In this document: positions 56,346 through 64,000 of the stretch, one piece after another | Numbering within the stretch: the first letter of the stretch is position 1 | Layout: each line of letters begins with the position of its first letter | NCBI RefSeq assembly: GCF_003970675.1 | Contig: NZ_CP034562.1 | Coordinates: forward strand, 1,798,001 to 1,862,000 | Source: Flammeovirga pectinis | Lineage (GTDB): Bacteria > Bacteroidota > Bacteroidia > Cytophagales > Flammeovirgaceae | Direction: 5' to 3' | Length of the DNA stretch: 64,000 bases | Notes under the pieces: generated by a model | What the model was told of the DNA's origin: nothing | Databases searched by the model: none | Seen by the model: the letters and a program-made list of their open reading frames with translations, nothing else | Program-made: the position numbers and the translations under genes

Positions 56346-56540
56346 GATATAGTCTTATTTTAATGCTTGAAACATTATCTATTTTACAATCATAACACAA
56401 TAGAAATATGCTTAATATTTGACCACGATAAGGGTAATTAAATTCATTATTTCTAATTGCAGGTACAAAAATCGTTTAATTAGCCTTAATTCATACTATT
56501 TTTAAGTGCCATTTAAGAAATCTTAACAAAATTACACACT

Positions 56541-57557
56541 TTATTTTAAAGTTAAGCCCAATCCTGTAGAAATTAGATGGTATTCTGAATAGCTATAATC
56601 CCCATTTATGAATACCAAGCCAAACTTAAGCATAATTCCACCGCCAAATTTCCATGCTTTTAACTCATATTCTTCTGTAACTCCATTAGGAGGGATATTA
56701 AGTGATTCTTCCTTATTATATAGTAAAGTATAATCACCTACTAACTGAAGATTGTTTTTACTATATGCAAACCCTGAAGAGATATAAAAAGTAACTAAAG
56801 GGAATGTTTTAGATAGTATAGCTTCAAAGTCTCCACCGCGTGTAGTAAAGAGCATATTTCCAGGGTTTGTAACTGGAGCAACCATACTTTGTTCTAAAGG
56901 ATACAATCCATCAGCTTGCGTATAACCTGCAAAAACACTTAAATCAAAAGGAGATTTTTCTCTATAAAACCATTGTATAATGTTGTGCTTTATACCTACA
57001 CCCCACATTTTTATTTCCATACCATTGTATTCCAGCTTCGGAAAGATACGTCCCATTAGTTCTGTGTTCTTAAAAACACCTAGTCCAAATTTAAAAAATG
57101 GGAGAGGGGCTGCAGATAAATTAACTCCTCTAGTTGCAGGAATTATTGATTCTGTACCATCATCATTTTTAACTCCAATTACTGAAGAAGCAGTATTAGA
57201 CCCAAAAAATGTAGGCACCTGAGGGTTACCTGAAATAATTCGTACACCGTCTATTCCATCTACTGAATACGTTAATTTATTGTCTGGTATTAATACAGCA
57301 GCAGTACCGATACTAATATCAAAACCAATTGGTCTGTGAGGTCGAGCAGTATGATTCCAACCCATACTGATTGCCCATGAGTAACTTTCAGCTAAAGGGT
57401 TTGTATACCTTTTGAACAATTCTAAACTAGATTGTTGTGCATTGGGCCCTTTAGTTGCAAAAATTGATAATATATCTTGTGCCGAACAAAAGTTGGCAAC
57501 AAGTAAAAAGAGTATTGAAGTATATACGTATTTCAATGAATAGGATTTTAAGTTCAC
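56541..57557 (-). CDS. DUF6588 family outer-membrane protein
   Basis: A 338-residue exported beta-barrel-like protein of unknown function. Signal peptide (about 10-26, ending FCSA). Family marks: YTNPLAESYSWAISMGWNHTARPHRPIGFDISIG (about 51-84 region, with the W-x-HTA-PH), FFGSNTASSV, and APLPFFKFGLG. The C-terminal strands end GLGLTLK. The start is GTG (57555-57557), since no ATG exists upstream of a stop; a TTG seven codons later is an alternative. An exact -7 element (minus-strand TATATTTG at 57569-57562) abuts the start. Confidence 0.75.
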   Translation of the reverse strand: MNLKSYSLKYVYTSILFLLVANFCSAQDILSIFATKGPNAQQSSLELFKRYTNPLAESYSWAISMGWNHTARPHRPIGFDISIGTAAVLIPDNKLTYSVDGIDGVRIISGNPQVPTFFGSNTASSVIGVKNDDGTESIIPATRGVNLSAAPLPFFKFGLGVFKNTELMGRIFPKLEYNGMEIKMWGVGIKHNIIQWFYREKSPFDLSVFAGYTQADGLYPLEQSMVAPVTNPGNMLFTTRGGDFEAILSKTFPLVTFYISSGFAYSKNNLQLVGDYTLLYNKEESLNIPPNGVTEEYELKAWKFGGGIMLKFGLVFINGDYSYSEYHLISTGLGLTLK

Positions 57558-57561
57558 TTAT

Positions 57562-57569
57562 CAAATATA
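57562..57569 (-). promoter_or_regulatory. -7 promoter element directly before the DUF6588 gene
   Basis: On the minus strand TATATTTG ends 4 bases before the GTG start codon. The -33 element at the right distance is weak (ACTG). If used, the transcript would be leaderless. Confidence 0.4.
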
Positions 57570-57617
57570 CCATTATAGATGAAATTGACAGTATTATTAT
57601 TGTATATATTGTATATT

Positions 57618-57634
57618 AGTTGCAATTTGCAACT
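57618..57634. promoter_or_regulatory. 17-bp perfect palindrome touching the start codon of the next gene
   Basis: AGTTGCAA-T-TTGCAACT, exact in both arms, ends on the base before the ATG at 57635. It could be an operator for an autoregulator or an RNA hairpin that controls access to the start codon. Confidence 0.6.
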
Positions 57635-58738
57635 ATGAAAATTAACCAATTAGAACAAATAGAATTAGAATTTGAGATTTTAATCCAAAAGGATAGAAGA
57701 AACTGGCTAAGAGTTGCTAAGCTTCTTGATCAAATTGAAAGTACACAACTTTATAAATTACGTTCAAGGTCTTTTACAGAGTATGTAAAAGGATTAGCAG
57801 ATAAAAATAGAATAAATATATCAACACTGTGGAGAGCTAGATCTGGAGCTAAATTATATCTTGAGATATTAGGTATGCAACAGTTATCAGAATTAGACGA
57901 GTCTGTTGTTAAAACAACACCTGAGCAATTAGAAACCTTTAGTAAGGTTAGAACTATAGCACCAACAAAAATTGTAGAAGAGGTAAAGACAAAGATGCTT
58001 GAAGGTGAAAATATGCGTCATGAATTAAAGGAATTATGGCATATCTATAGACCTTTAAAAGGAGGAAAAACAGAGCGTGGAAGAAAAAAAGAAGGTTCTT
58101 ATGTAATAGAAGATAAAAAAGATAAAACACAGTTTGTTGTACCATATAACCTTAAAAACTCAATAGAAAATGAACATGTAGAAGATAATTCTATTGATAG
58201 GTATTGGGAAGATTTAAAGAAAATGGAGAAGTATCAACTCTCTAGTGAAAATTTGGCTAGAGCAAATATTCTGAATGCTTTAAGATCTGATCAATGGTTG
58301 GCGAGAACTTTAAATGTTGATTTTTGTTCTAAGCACGAACATCTTATTGCTTTTAATTTAGCAGCATTTACTTCAATTGATATTCTAAGTCTTTGTAAGG
58401 CTAAAAAGGAAGATACATTAAGGCCTGTAGTTATTGGTGCACATATTCTCACAGAAATTAATGATTTAAATAAGGAGCGACAAAAGATTATAAAGGAATT
58501 CGGTTTCTGTGATTATTTCTATTTAGCTATACCTTTAAATAACGAGTACATTATTAAAGTAGAAGAATTTATAAAAAAATACCCAAGTATTGGAATTATA
58601 TGCGTTGGCGATACTGTAGGAGAAGACACTAAACATATTTGTAAAATATATAAATTAGCAGAACCTAATGTTATCAGTTCACAGAATGAATATATAATTA
58701 TGCAAAAATGTATGGAAAGATTACTTGGTTGGGCATAA
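57635..58738 (+). CDS. Unfamiliar protein with HTH-like N-terminus and possible nuclease-fold C-terminus
   Basis: A 367-residue soluble protein that I cannot assign firmly. The N-terminal part (about 20-75: NWLRVAKLLDQIESTQLYKL and FTEYVKGLADKNRINISTLW) looks helical and could hold a helix-turn-helix. The middle (about 140-175) is basic (KGGKTERGRKKEG). The C-terminal half (about 205-367: ILNALRSDQWLARTLNVDF, then FGFCDYFYLAIP and GIICVGD) resembles the layout of MmcB-like PD-(D/E)xK proteins, but the acidic catalytic residues are uncertain. I start at ATG 57635, right after the palindrome; the TTG at 57620 lies inside it. Followed 88 bases later by a small STAS-like gene. Confidence 0.6.
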   Translation: MKINQLEQIELEFEILIQKDRRNWLRVAKLLDQIESTQLYKLRSRSFTEYVKGLADKNRINISTLWRARSGAKLYLEILGMQQLSELDESVVKTTPEQLETFSKVRTIAPTKIVEEVKTKMLEGENMRHELKELWHIYRPLKGGKTERGRKKEGSYVIEDKKDKTQFVVPYNLKNSIENEHVEDNSIDRYWEDLKKMEKYQLSSENLARANILNALRSDQWLARTLNVDFCSKHEHLIAFNLAAFTSIDILSLCKAKKEDTLRPVVIGAHILTEINDLNKERQKIIKEFGFCDYFYLAIPLNNEYIIKVEEFIKKYPSIGIICVGDTVGEDTKHICKIYKLAEPNVISSQNEYIIMQKCMERLLGWA

Positions 58739-58826
58739 TTTAATATTTATACATATAATTAATGTTATGTTAAATAGATGTTTTGATTTAATATATTTCA
58801 CTATATTTATTTATCCATAATCCCCT

Positions 58827-59243
58827 ATGTATTCTATGTTACTAGATATAAAATCTGATATTCATGAAATATCTTATGATACTGATAAAAGTTTAATGAT
58901 TAACCGTTGGCTTGATCATCATGTTATTACATTTAACAACGAACGCTATAAAAATGAAGTGATAAGCTGGGTTAAAGCATTTCATGAATTTTCACCTAAA
59001 CTCTGTCTTTCTGATTTAAGTAACTTTCAATATAAATTATCAGAAGAAATTCAGGAATGGTCTGCGACATATTCACGAAAAAATTTAGGTAAGTTACATC
59101 TTCAAAAATACGCTGTAGTAGTAAGTCAAGATTTCATGACACATATAGCTATAGAAAATATTCTAGATGAATATAATGTTAGTTATGAGTATCAATATTT
59201 TCTTACTATTGACGATGCCATGTTTTGGTTATTAAATAATTAA
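58827..59243 (+). CDS. Small STAS/SpoIIAA-like protein, unknown function
   Basis: A 138-residue soluble protein. The pattern of alternating strands and helices, with SYDTDKSLMINRWLDHHVIT early, PKLCLSDLSNFQYKLSEEIQ in the middle and KYAVVVSQDFMTHIAIENIL later, then FLTIDDAMFWLLNN at the end, resembles STAS/SpoIIAA-like domains of Cytophagales (final A-x-WL motif). No phosphorylatable Ser of anti-anti-sigma factors can be pinned down. It follows the 57635 gene by 88 bases and may be cotranscribed. Function unknown. Confidence 0.55.
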   Translation: MYSMLLDIKSDIHEISYDTDKSLMINRWLDHHVITFNNERYKNEVISWVKAFHEFSPKLCLSDLSNFQYKLSEEIQEWSATYSRKNLGKLHLQKYAVVVSQDFMTHIAIENILDEYNVSYEYQYFLTIDDAMFWLLNN

Positions 59244-59260
59244 CCCCCTACTCTATAAAC

Positions 59261-59302
59261 AAAAAAACACTCATCATTTTTTAAAACGATGAGTGTTTTT
59301 TA
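59261..59302. terminator. Bidirectional terminator before rlmD 3' end
   Basis: 13-bp stem AAAAACACTCATC (59263-59275) with GATGAGTGTTTTT (59288-59300) and a 12-base loop; A-rich left, T-rich right. Confidence 0.9.
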
Positions 59303-59322
59303 TTTATGGAAATATCTTGAAA

Positions 59323-60732
59323 TTATTTCAATTCTAATGCTACAACATTTTCCACATGATACGTTTGTGGGAACATATCAACAGGCATTACTCTTGTAAC
59401 TTTATATTTAGGATCTAAAAGAGCTAAGTCTCTTGCTTGTGTAGCTGGGTTACAACTTACATAGACAATTTTCTTAGGTTCAACTTCAAGAATCTGATTA
59501 ATCACTGATTCATGCATTCCTGCTCTTGGAGGATCAGTAATTATAACATCAGGTTCGCCATGTTTTTGAATAAAGTTCTTTGTTAAGATGTCTTTCATAT
59601 CTCCAGCAAAGAATTTACAATTATCAATACTATTTAATTCAGAATTAATTTTAGCATCTTTAATTGCATCTTCAACGTACTCGATGCCAATTACTTCTTT
59701 AGCTTTACTAGAAACAAACTGTGCAATTGTACCTGTACCAGTATATAAATCATATACTCTTTCTTCTCCAGTTAAATCGGCAAATTCACGAGCAACCTTA
59801 TAAAGATTATATGCTTGTTCAGAATTTGTTTGATAAAATGATTTAGGACCTACACGGAACTTTAAACCTTCCATTTCTTCTTCGATATAAGGTAGACCAC
59901 TGTATACCTTAAAATCTAAATCATGGTAGCTATCATTTTTCTTCTGATTAATTACATATAGTAAAGATGTGATTTGAGGAAATTTTACTTTCAAATTTTC
60001 CATGAATAAATCAATCTGTTCTTGATTATTATCATGGAACTGAACCATTACCATTAAATCTTTTGTAGAAGATGTTCTGATAATTAAGTTTCTTAATAGG
60101 CCATTTTCATCATAATGATTAAAAGCAGCTAAATCATTATCTAAAACAAATTGATACGCTTCTTTACGAATCTCATCTGAAGGCTTATTTTGTAAATAGC
60201 AATCATTTAAATGAAGAACTTTATTCCACATTCCTGGTAAATGTAAACCTAAACCTCTCTTTTCTATAGAAGGGTCTTCATTTTCCATCTGTTCTTTAGT
60301 TAGCCATCTATTTGATGTAAACGTAAAGTCCATTTTATTTCTATACTCTCTTGTTTGATCAGAACCTAAAATACTTTCAATTTCAGGCAGTTCAATCTTA
60401 CCAATACGAGTTAACTGATCTACTACTTGCTTTTGTTTGTAATGCAATTGCCATTTATAATCTAGCATTTGCCATTTACATCCGCCACATACACCAAAAT
60501 GCTCACAGAAAGGTTCCGCTCTTTTATCAGAATATTCATAAAACTTGATAGGACGAGCTTCCATATATGTTTTTCTCTTCTTTGTTACTTGAAGATCACA
60601 TACATCTCCGGTTACTGCACCTGTAACAAAAACAGTCATATTATCTTCCGTTTTAGCAATCGCTTTGCCTTCACTTCCAACATCTATGATCGTTACTTTC
60701 TCTAACACAATGTTTTTCCTTTTTCTTGCCAT
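59323..60732 (-). CDS. rlmD: 23S rRNA (uracil-5-)-methyltransferase RlmD
   Basis: Methylates a uracil of 23S rRNA (1939 in E. coli numbering) with S-adenosylmethionine. The 469-residue protein has a TRAM domain (about 5-65), the [4Fe-4S] cysteines C76, C82, C85 (EHFGVCGGCKWQ) and C178, the SAM motif VYDLYTGTGTIAQFV, DPPRAGMHESV, and the catalytic Cys in VYVSCNPATQARDL. All fit RlmD/RumA-type enzymes; a closely related RlmC or TrmA-like specificity is less likely. It is the last gene of an operon with folK and the second TamL-like gene. Confidence 0.92.
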   Translation of the reverse strand: MARKRKNIVLEKVTIIDVGSEGKAIAKTEDNMTVFVTGAVTGDVCDLQVTKKRKTYMEARPIKFYEYSDKRAEPFCEHFGVCGGCKWQMLDYKWQLHYKQKQVVDQLTRIGKIELPEIESILGSDQTREYRNKMDFTFTSNRWLTKEQMENEDPSIEKRGLGLHLPGMWNKVLHLNDCYLQNKPSDEIRKEAYQFVLDNDLAAFNHYDENGLLRNLIIRTSSTKDLMVMVQFHDNNQEQIDLFMENLKVKFPQITSLLYVINQKKNDSYHDLDFKVYSGLPYIEEEMEGLKFRVGPKSFYQTNSEQAYNLYKVAREFADLTGEERVYDLYTGTGTIAQFVSSKAKEVIGIEYVEDAIKDAKINSELNSIDNCKFFAGDMKDILTKNFIQKHGEPDVIITDPPRAGMHESVINQILEVEPKKIVYVSCNPATQARDLALLDPKYKVTRVMPVDMFPQTYHVENVVALELK

Positions 60733-60764
60733 TATATCTTTACTTACTATGTAGTAATTATTTC

Positions 60765-61268
60765 TTATTTAATAGATGCTTCTACCATTAACTTTTTTAC
60801 TGGTAATGGATCATCACACTGCAAAAGTAAATCACTGCAGGATTGATTTAAAATTGGATGAATAAAGTTTGGTAAAATTTCTGTTAATGGTTCTAATGTA
60901 AATCTACGTTTATGTAACCACGGGTGTGGAACATTCAGATTATCAGTAGAAATTATTTCATTTGAATAAAAAAGTATATCAATATCAATAATTCTAGCTC
61001 CCCATTTTTCCTTACGGACCCTACCTAATTTATTTTCTATTTCTTGAGTAAGAAGTATTAAATCCTTACTCGATAAATTTGATTTACAAACCACTACTTG
61101 ATTATAATAAGAAGGTTGATCTTCCTTTCCCCACGCAGCTGTCTCATAAATTTTAGAGCTTTTTACAATTTCACCAACACTATCATGAATCTCTCGTACA
61201 GCATTATTTAGTGTAGCTAATTTGTCTCCTAAATTAGCTCCTAATAAAAGCACTATTTGATTTGTCAT
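60765..61268 (-). CDS. folK: 2-amino-4-hydroxy-6-hydroxymethyldihydropteridine pyrophosphokinase
   Basis: Transfers pyrophosphate from ATP to 6-hydroxymethyl-dihydropterin in folate synthesis. The 167-residue protein starts IVLLLGANLGDKLATLNNAV, then SKIYETAAWGKEDQPSYYNQVV, and the diagnostic LGRVRKEKWGARIIDIDILFY (about 93-113), followed by PHPWLHKRRFTLEPLTEI. Length and motifs are standard. It lies 32 bases upstream of rlmD and 35 bases downstream of the TamL-like gene. Confidence 0.95.
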   Translation of the reverse strand: MTNQIVLLLGANLGDKLATLNNAVREIHDSVGEIVKSSKIYETAAWGKEDQPSYYNQVVVCKSNLSSKDLILLTQEIENKLGRVRKEKWGARIIDIDILFYSNEIISTDNLNVPHPWLHKRRFTLEPLTEILPNFIHPILNQSCSDLLLQCDDPLPVKKLMVEASIK

Positions 61269-61303
61269 CCTTCTATATATTTTTGAATCGCAAAAATAGC
61301 GAA

Positions 61304-63856
61304 TTAGAATGGATACCCGATGCCTATATTAAATTCTGTTGTGCCTTTTCCTAAAAAATTATATCCTGCAACAAATCTATCCCCTTCTTTTCTTGCTGGA
61401 TCATATATTTTTGTACCAATATCAAAACGGACAAGTAAAAATGAAAAGTCCATTCGAGCACCTATTCCAGCTCCAACACCAAATTCTTTCCAAAAACGAT
61501 TAAATTCAAAATTCCCTCCTGGTCGTGTATTATCCTCTTCTATTAACCAAACATTAGAAGCATCAATAAATAATGCCCATTGGAATAATCTTGATATTTT
61601 GTAACGCCACTCAGCATTTAATTCTATAATAATATCACCTGGTTGTTCGTAGCTATAATCAAATGTTCCATTAGAATTCTGAGGTGGTGTATAAGATCCA
61701 GGCCCTAAACGCCTAGGTCTCCATGCTCTATTACTGTTACCTCCACCAGAAAAGAAATATTTTTCATATGGTAATGCATCTACCTCACCATAAGATTTAG
61801 CAATTCCTACATGAGCTCTAGAGGCAAAGAAGTGTTTTTTCTTTTCTCCTATCGGAATAATACGTCTTAAATCAGAATAAATTTTAAAGAACTTATAATA
61901 TCTAAGCCCATAGATAGAACCCGGCTCACTTCCGGTCATAGAATTGACAACATCTAGTGCATTTCCTCCTAATTCACCAAAAAGTTTTACATAAGTAGAT
62001 TTAGAAGAACTTGTAATATAATCTCCTCTCATTCTAGAAACACTTAGATGCATACTAGAAACAAAAGAATTGTCAAAAGAGTAATGTAATGTATTTCCTT
62101 GTTCCGCTAATTGTTGTAACCTTACTCTAAAACTATTACTTAAATATGGAGTGTTCACAATGTTTAAATCCGCTACAGAAAGTTCGAATAAATCTTCTTT
62201 TCTATTCCTCCATTCATAACCAAAAAGTCCTTTTACATTAAAACGTGTATATTCTGGTCTACTTACATAAGCAATATCAGATAGTATTTTTGTTTTAGCT
62301 GTTCTAACATAAAATGTCTTATCTAATTTATTAGCAAAAGGGATTAAAGGTCGAGGTATTTTTAAGATTGTACTAAAGCCATACTCTGTACCATTATATA
62401 ATTCGTTTGTTGTTTCTGTAACACTTGCTTGTGCTTCTAAAGAAAATCGACCTCTAAATTCTAAAGATTCAGCGCCTCTAAATATATTTCTAGATTTAAG
62501 AGATAAACTCGCAAAAGGTCCGGGTAATGATCTACTTACATTTAAACCAGTTTCGAATGCATATTGGTATTTATTGAATGAACTAGCATAAATCATTGCA
62601 TTTAGTGAGTCACCTCCTGCTTTTAGGTATTCAATGTTTACGAATTTAAAAGCATCCATCTGACTTAAAAACTGTCTAGTGTCAGTGCTTAAAGCTTCTT
62701 TATAAGGTTCACCTTCTGCAATAGATATTTTACCATCAAGAATCTTTGGTTTATAATGTTTTCCGTGTTGGTAATACTGTACTTTTTTATATTCCAATGA
62801 ATCCGTTTCATCCTTTTTATTGTTAGGATCCGTTTCTACCGTAATATCTTTTACAAAGTATTTCGTATGCTTATCTCCTGTGTTGGGTGGATCTAGAAAT
62901 ACCAAAACATCTACTTTTCCATGTACTTTATTTGTATCAACTTCGAAATGGATATATGAAGATGAAAAATCAAAATAACCTGAGTTCTTAAGGAGTTTAG
63001 TTATTCTAGTACGCTCATTCTGAATTTTAATTTCAGAATATTTGGTGTGTTTCTTTAGTTTATTTTTTTTATTATTTGATAAAATTACATTGTAAACCTC
63101 ACGATCAGATACTTTGTATTTTACATCATTTATTTTCCATTGTATACCCTCATCAACCTTGTAAACCTCTCTAATAAAAGGGTATTTCAGATCATTGATC
63201 GTATCATATTCAAAAGTAGTTGTCGCATTTAAAAAACCTTTGGTAATTAATGCCCTTTGAATAATCTGACTTGTGCTTTTTGTATCTGTTGAATCAAAAT
63301 AAGAAGGTGCTTCACCTGCAGAACGCATTAACCAATTACCTTTTTCTACTCTTAATTGTAGTTTTTCCGTTTTAGTAATTGATTTAGATTTAATCTTTCT
63401 CAGTTTTCTAATACCAGACAATGAATCTCTAATACTTCTTTTTTCTAACTTATGAATCGCTTTGTAAGAAGTATAAATATCCTTTTTATACAATGAATCT
63501 AATATTTCATTGTTTTCATCAATTTGTTCTTGAAGTTCATTTTCTCTAACAGTAATTAGTGTTTCGTAATACTCTGTGAGATCGTAATATTTTAAACTAT
63601 CTTTTTGATAATTTTTAATATATATCTTCTCTCCTTTCTGATAAAAATACAGTGGGAGTTTAACTCTTGAGCCAAGAAAAGTTCGATTTGGTTTTTGACG
63701 AATATAGGATTCAATCGTAGATCTATCACTGTATCTAACACCTTCTAGTCTTTGCTTAACTAATAAACTTCTGTCTTCTTCTAGGTCTTTATAAGAAACA
63801 CAACCTGCAAGAAACAAAGTTAATAACAACAGTATGTAGCGTTGCTGTTTAATCAA
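61304..63856 (-). CDS. Second TamL-like BamA/TamA-family outer-membrane lipoprotein
   Basis: An 850-residue paralogue of the TamL protein at 47518. It also has a lipoprotein signal (ILLLLTLFLAGC, lipid at C19), followed by the same LEEDRS motif a few residues on. POTRA-like domains span about 190-420; the barrel has YFFSGGGNSNRAWRPRRLGPG, the counterpart of the conserved loop, and the end IGIGYPF. The first 190 residues hold a longer linker with a Lys/Glu coiled coil. The start is TTG (63854-63856): no ATG or GTG precedes it before a stop. Role inferred only from homology; no TamB partner lies next to it. Confidence 0.87.
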   Translation of the reverse strand: MIKQQRYILLLLTLFLAGCVSYKDLEEDRSLLVKQRLEGVRYSDRSTIESYIRQKPNRTFLGSRVKLPLYFYQKGEKIYIKNYQKDSLKYYDLTEYYETLITVRENELQEQIDENNEILDSLYKKDIYTSYKAIHKLEKRSIRDSLSGIRKLRKIKSKSITKTEKLQLRVEKGNWLMRSAGEAPSYFDSTDTKSTSQIIQRALITKGFLNATTTFEYDTINDLKYPFIREVYKVDEGIQWKINDVKYKVSDREVYNVILSNNKKNKLKKHTKYSEIKIQNERTRITKLLKNSGYFDFSSSYIHFEVDTNKVHGKVDVLVFLDPPNTGDKHTKYFVKDITVETDPNNKKDETDSLEYKKVQYYQHGKHYKPKILDGKISIAEGEPYKEALSTDTRQFLSQMDAFKFVNIEYLKAGGDSLNAMIYASSFNKYQYAFETGLNVSRSLPGPFASLSLKSRNIFRGAESLEFRGRFSLEAQASVTETTNELYNGTEYGFSTILKIPRPLIPFANKLDKTFYVRTAKTKILSDIAYVSRPEYTRFNVKGLFGYEWRNRKEDLFELSVADLNIVNTPYLSNSFRVRLQQLAEQGNTLHYSFDNSFVSSMHLSVSRMRGDYITSSSKSTYVKLFGELGGNALDVVNSMTGSEPGSIYGLRYYKFFKIYSDLRRIIPIGEKKKHFFASRAHVGIAKSYGEVDALPYEKYFFSGGGNSNRAWRPRRLGPGSYTPPQNSNGTFDYSYEQPGDIIIELNAEWRYKISRLFQWALFIDASNVWLIEEDNTRPGGNFEFNRFWKEFGVGAGIGARMDFSFLLVRFDIGTKIYDPARKEGDRFVAGYNFLGKGTTEFNIGIGYPF

Positions 63857-63935
63857 AAGTTTTAATATGAAAATGAAAGATAATTTAATTGAAAATTGAT
63901 CTTCTCTAAAAAAATAATGATAGAAAAAATGTCAA

Positions 63936-63967
63936 CAAATATACTATTGTAGAAACCGTAATACAAA
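63936..63967 (-). promoter_or_regulatory. Strong promoter of the second tamL operon
   Basis: On the minus strand, TTTG (63967-63964), exactly 20 bases, and TATATTTG (63943-63936): a perfect match to both Bacteroidota elements. The leader to the TTG start would be about 70 bases. This is the best promoter match in the window. Confidence 0.7.
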
Positions 63968-64000
63968 GATTATACTTTGATATAACTGAAATGATTTGAA

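Overview
The window is about 64 kb of AT-rich chromosome from a member of the Bacteroidota, most likely a Cytophagales bacterium; Flammeovirgaceae-like is my best guess, not a proof. The evidence is: a fused RibBA; a Bacteroidota histone H1-like Hc1 protein; DUF983, DUF6588 and DUF6913 proteins; a lipoprotein-type TamA (TamL) next to TamB; a CarboxypepD_reg/TonB receptor; almost no Shine-Dalgarno sequences; and Bacteroidota-type promoters (TTTG, then about 19-21 bases, then TAnnTTTG). It is core chromosome. I see no insertion sequence, prophage, CRISPR array, tRNA or rRNA.

Layout. 1-3559 (+): end of a probable flippase, dut, a sugar nucleotidyltransferase, a TPR protein. 3577-4512 (-): a zinc-ribbon/TPR protein. 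4549-6941 (+): a possible small RNA or attenuated leader, ftsH and a small partner ORF. 7039-9904: phenylalanine hydroxylase (+), then a thioredoxin-fold-like protein, ribBA and a small membrane protein (-). 10205-17745: ffh, murF (-), mdh, protoporphyrinogen oxidase, transaldolase-like fsa, a 67-aa ORF, an FtsE-like ATPase and a DUF983 protein. 17794-23600 (-): a BNR-repeat protein, a FadL-like outer-membrane protein, citrate synthase. 23973-31621: topA, sucC, lpxK, an ATE/Bpt-like aminoacyl transferase (-), an isolated nuoI-nuoJ pair, and greA with a terminator-like leader hairpin. 31675-35923 (-): purU, a GH3 family enzyme, lptB, a DUF4178-like membrane protein. 36087-41539: a DksA-like protein, scpB, then (-) a bifunctional-nuclease-like protein, a MobB-like/MobA fusion and a TonB receptor. 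41713-54715 (+): a small acidic protein, tamB-tamL, ubiB-like kinase, HIT protein, ligA, DUF6913. 54766-57557 (-): a histone H1-like gene of 58 codons, an alpha-oxoamine synthase, a DUF6588 outer-membrane protein. 57635-59243 (+): two unfamiliar genes. 59323-63856 (-): a second TamL-like lipoprotein, folK and rlmD.

How the genes fit together. Much of the window serves the envelope: LpxK and LptB (lipopolysaccharide), MurF (peptidoglycan), TamB with TamL and a second TamL-like protein (outer-membrane assembly), an alpha-oxoamine synthase for sphingolipid or sulfonolipid bases, and several beta-barrel proteins. The rest is central metabolism (Mdh, citrate synthase, SucC, Fsa, NuoIJ), cofactors (RibBA, protoporphyrinogen oxidase, FolK, MobA, PurU) and information processing (TopA, LigA, ScpB, Ffh, GreA, DksA-like, RlmD, Hc1). 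Genes are mostly single or in groups of two to four, separated by strong intrinsic terminators.

I found no clear new multi-gene system. The points most worth checking are the greA leader hairpin, the promoter-plus-terminator unit upstream of ftsH, the 17-bp palindrome touching the start codon of the 57635 gene, the ATE-like protein without its cysteine cluster, the isolated nuoIJ pair and the two TamL paralogues.
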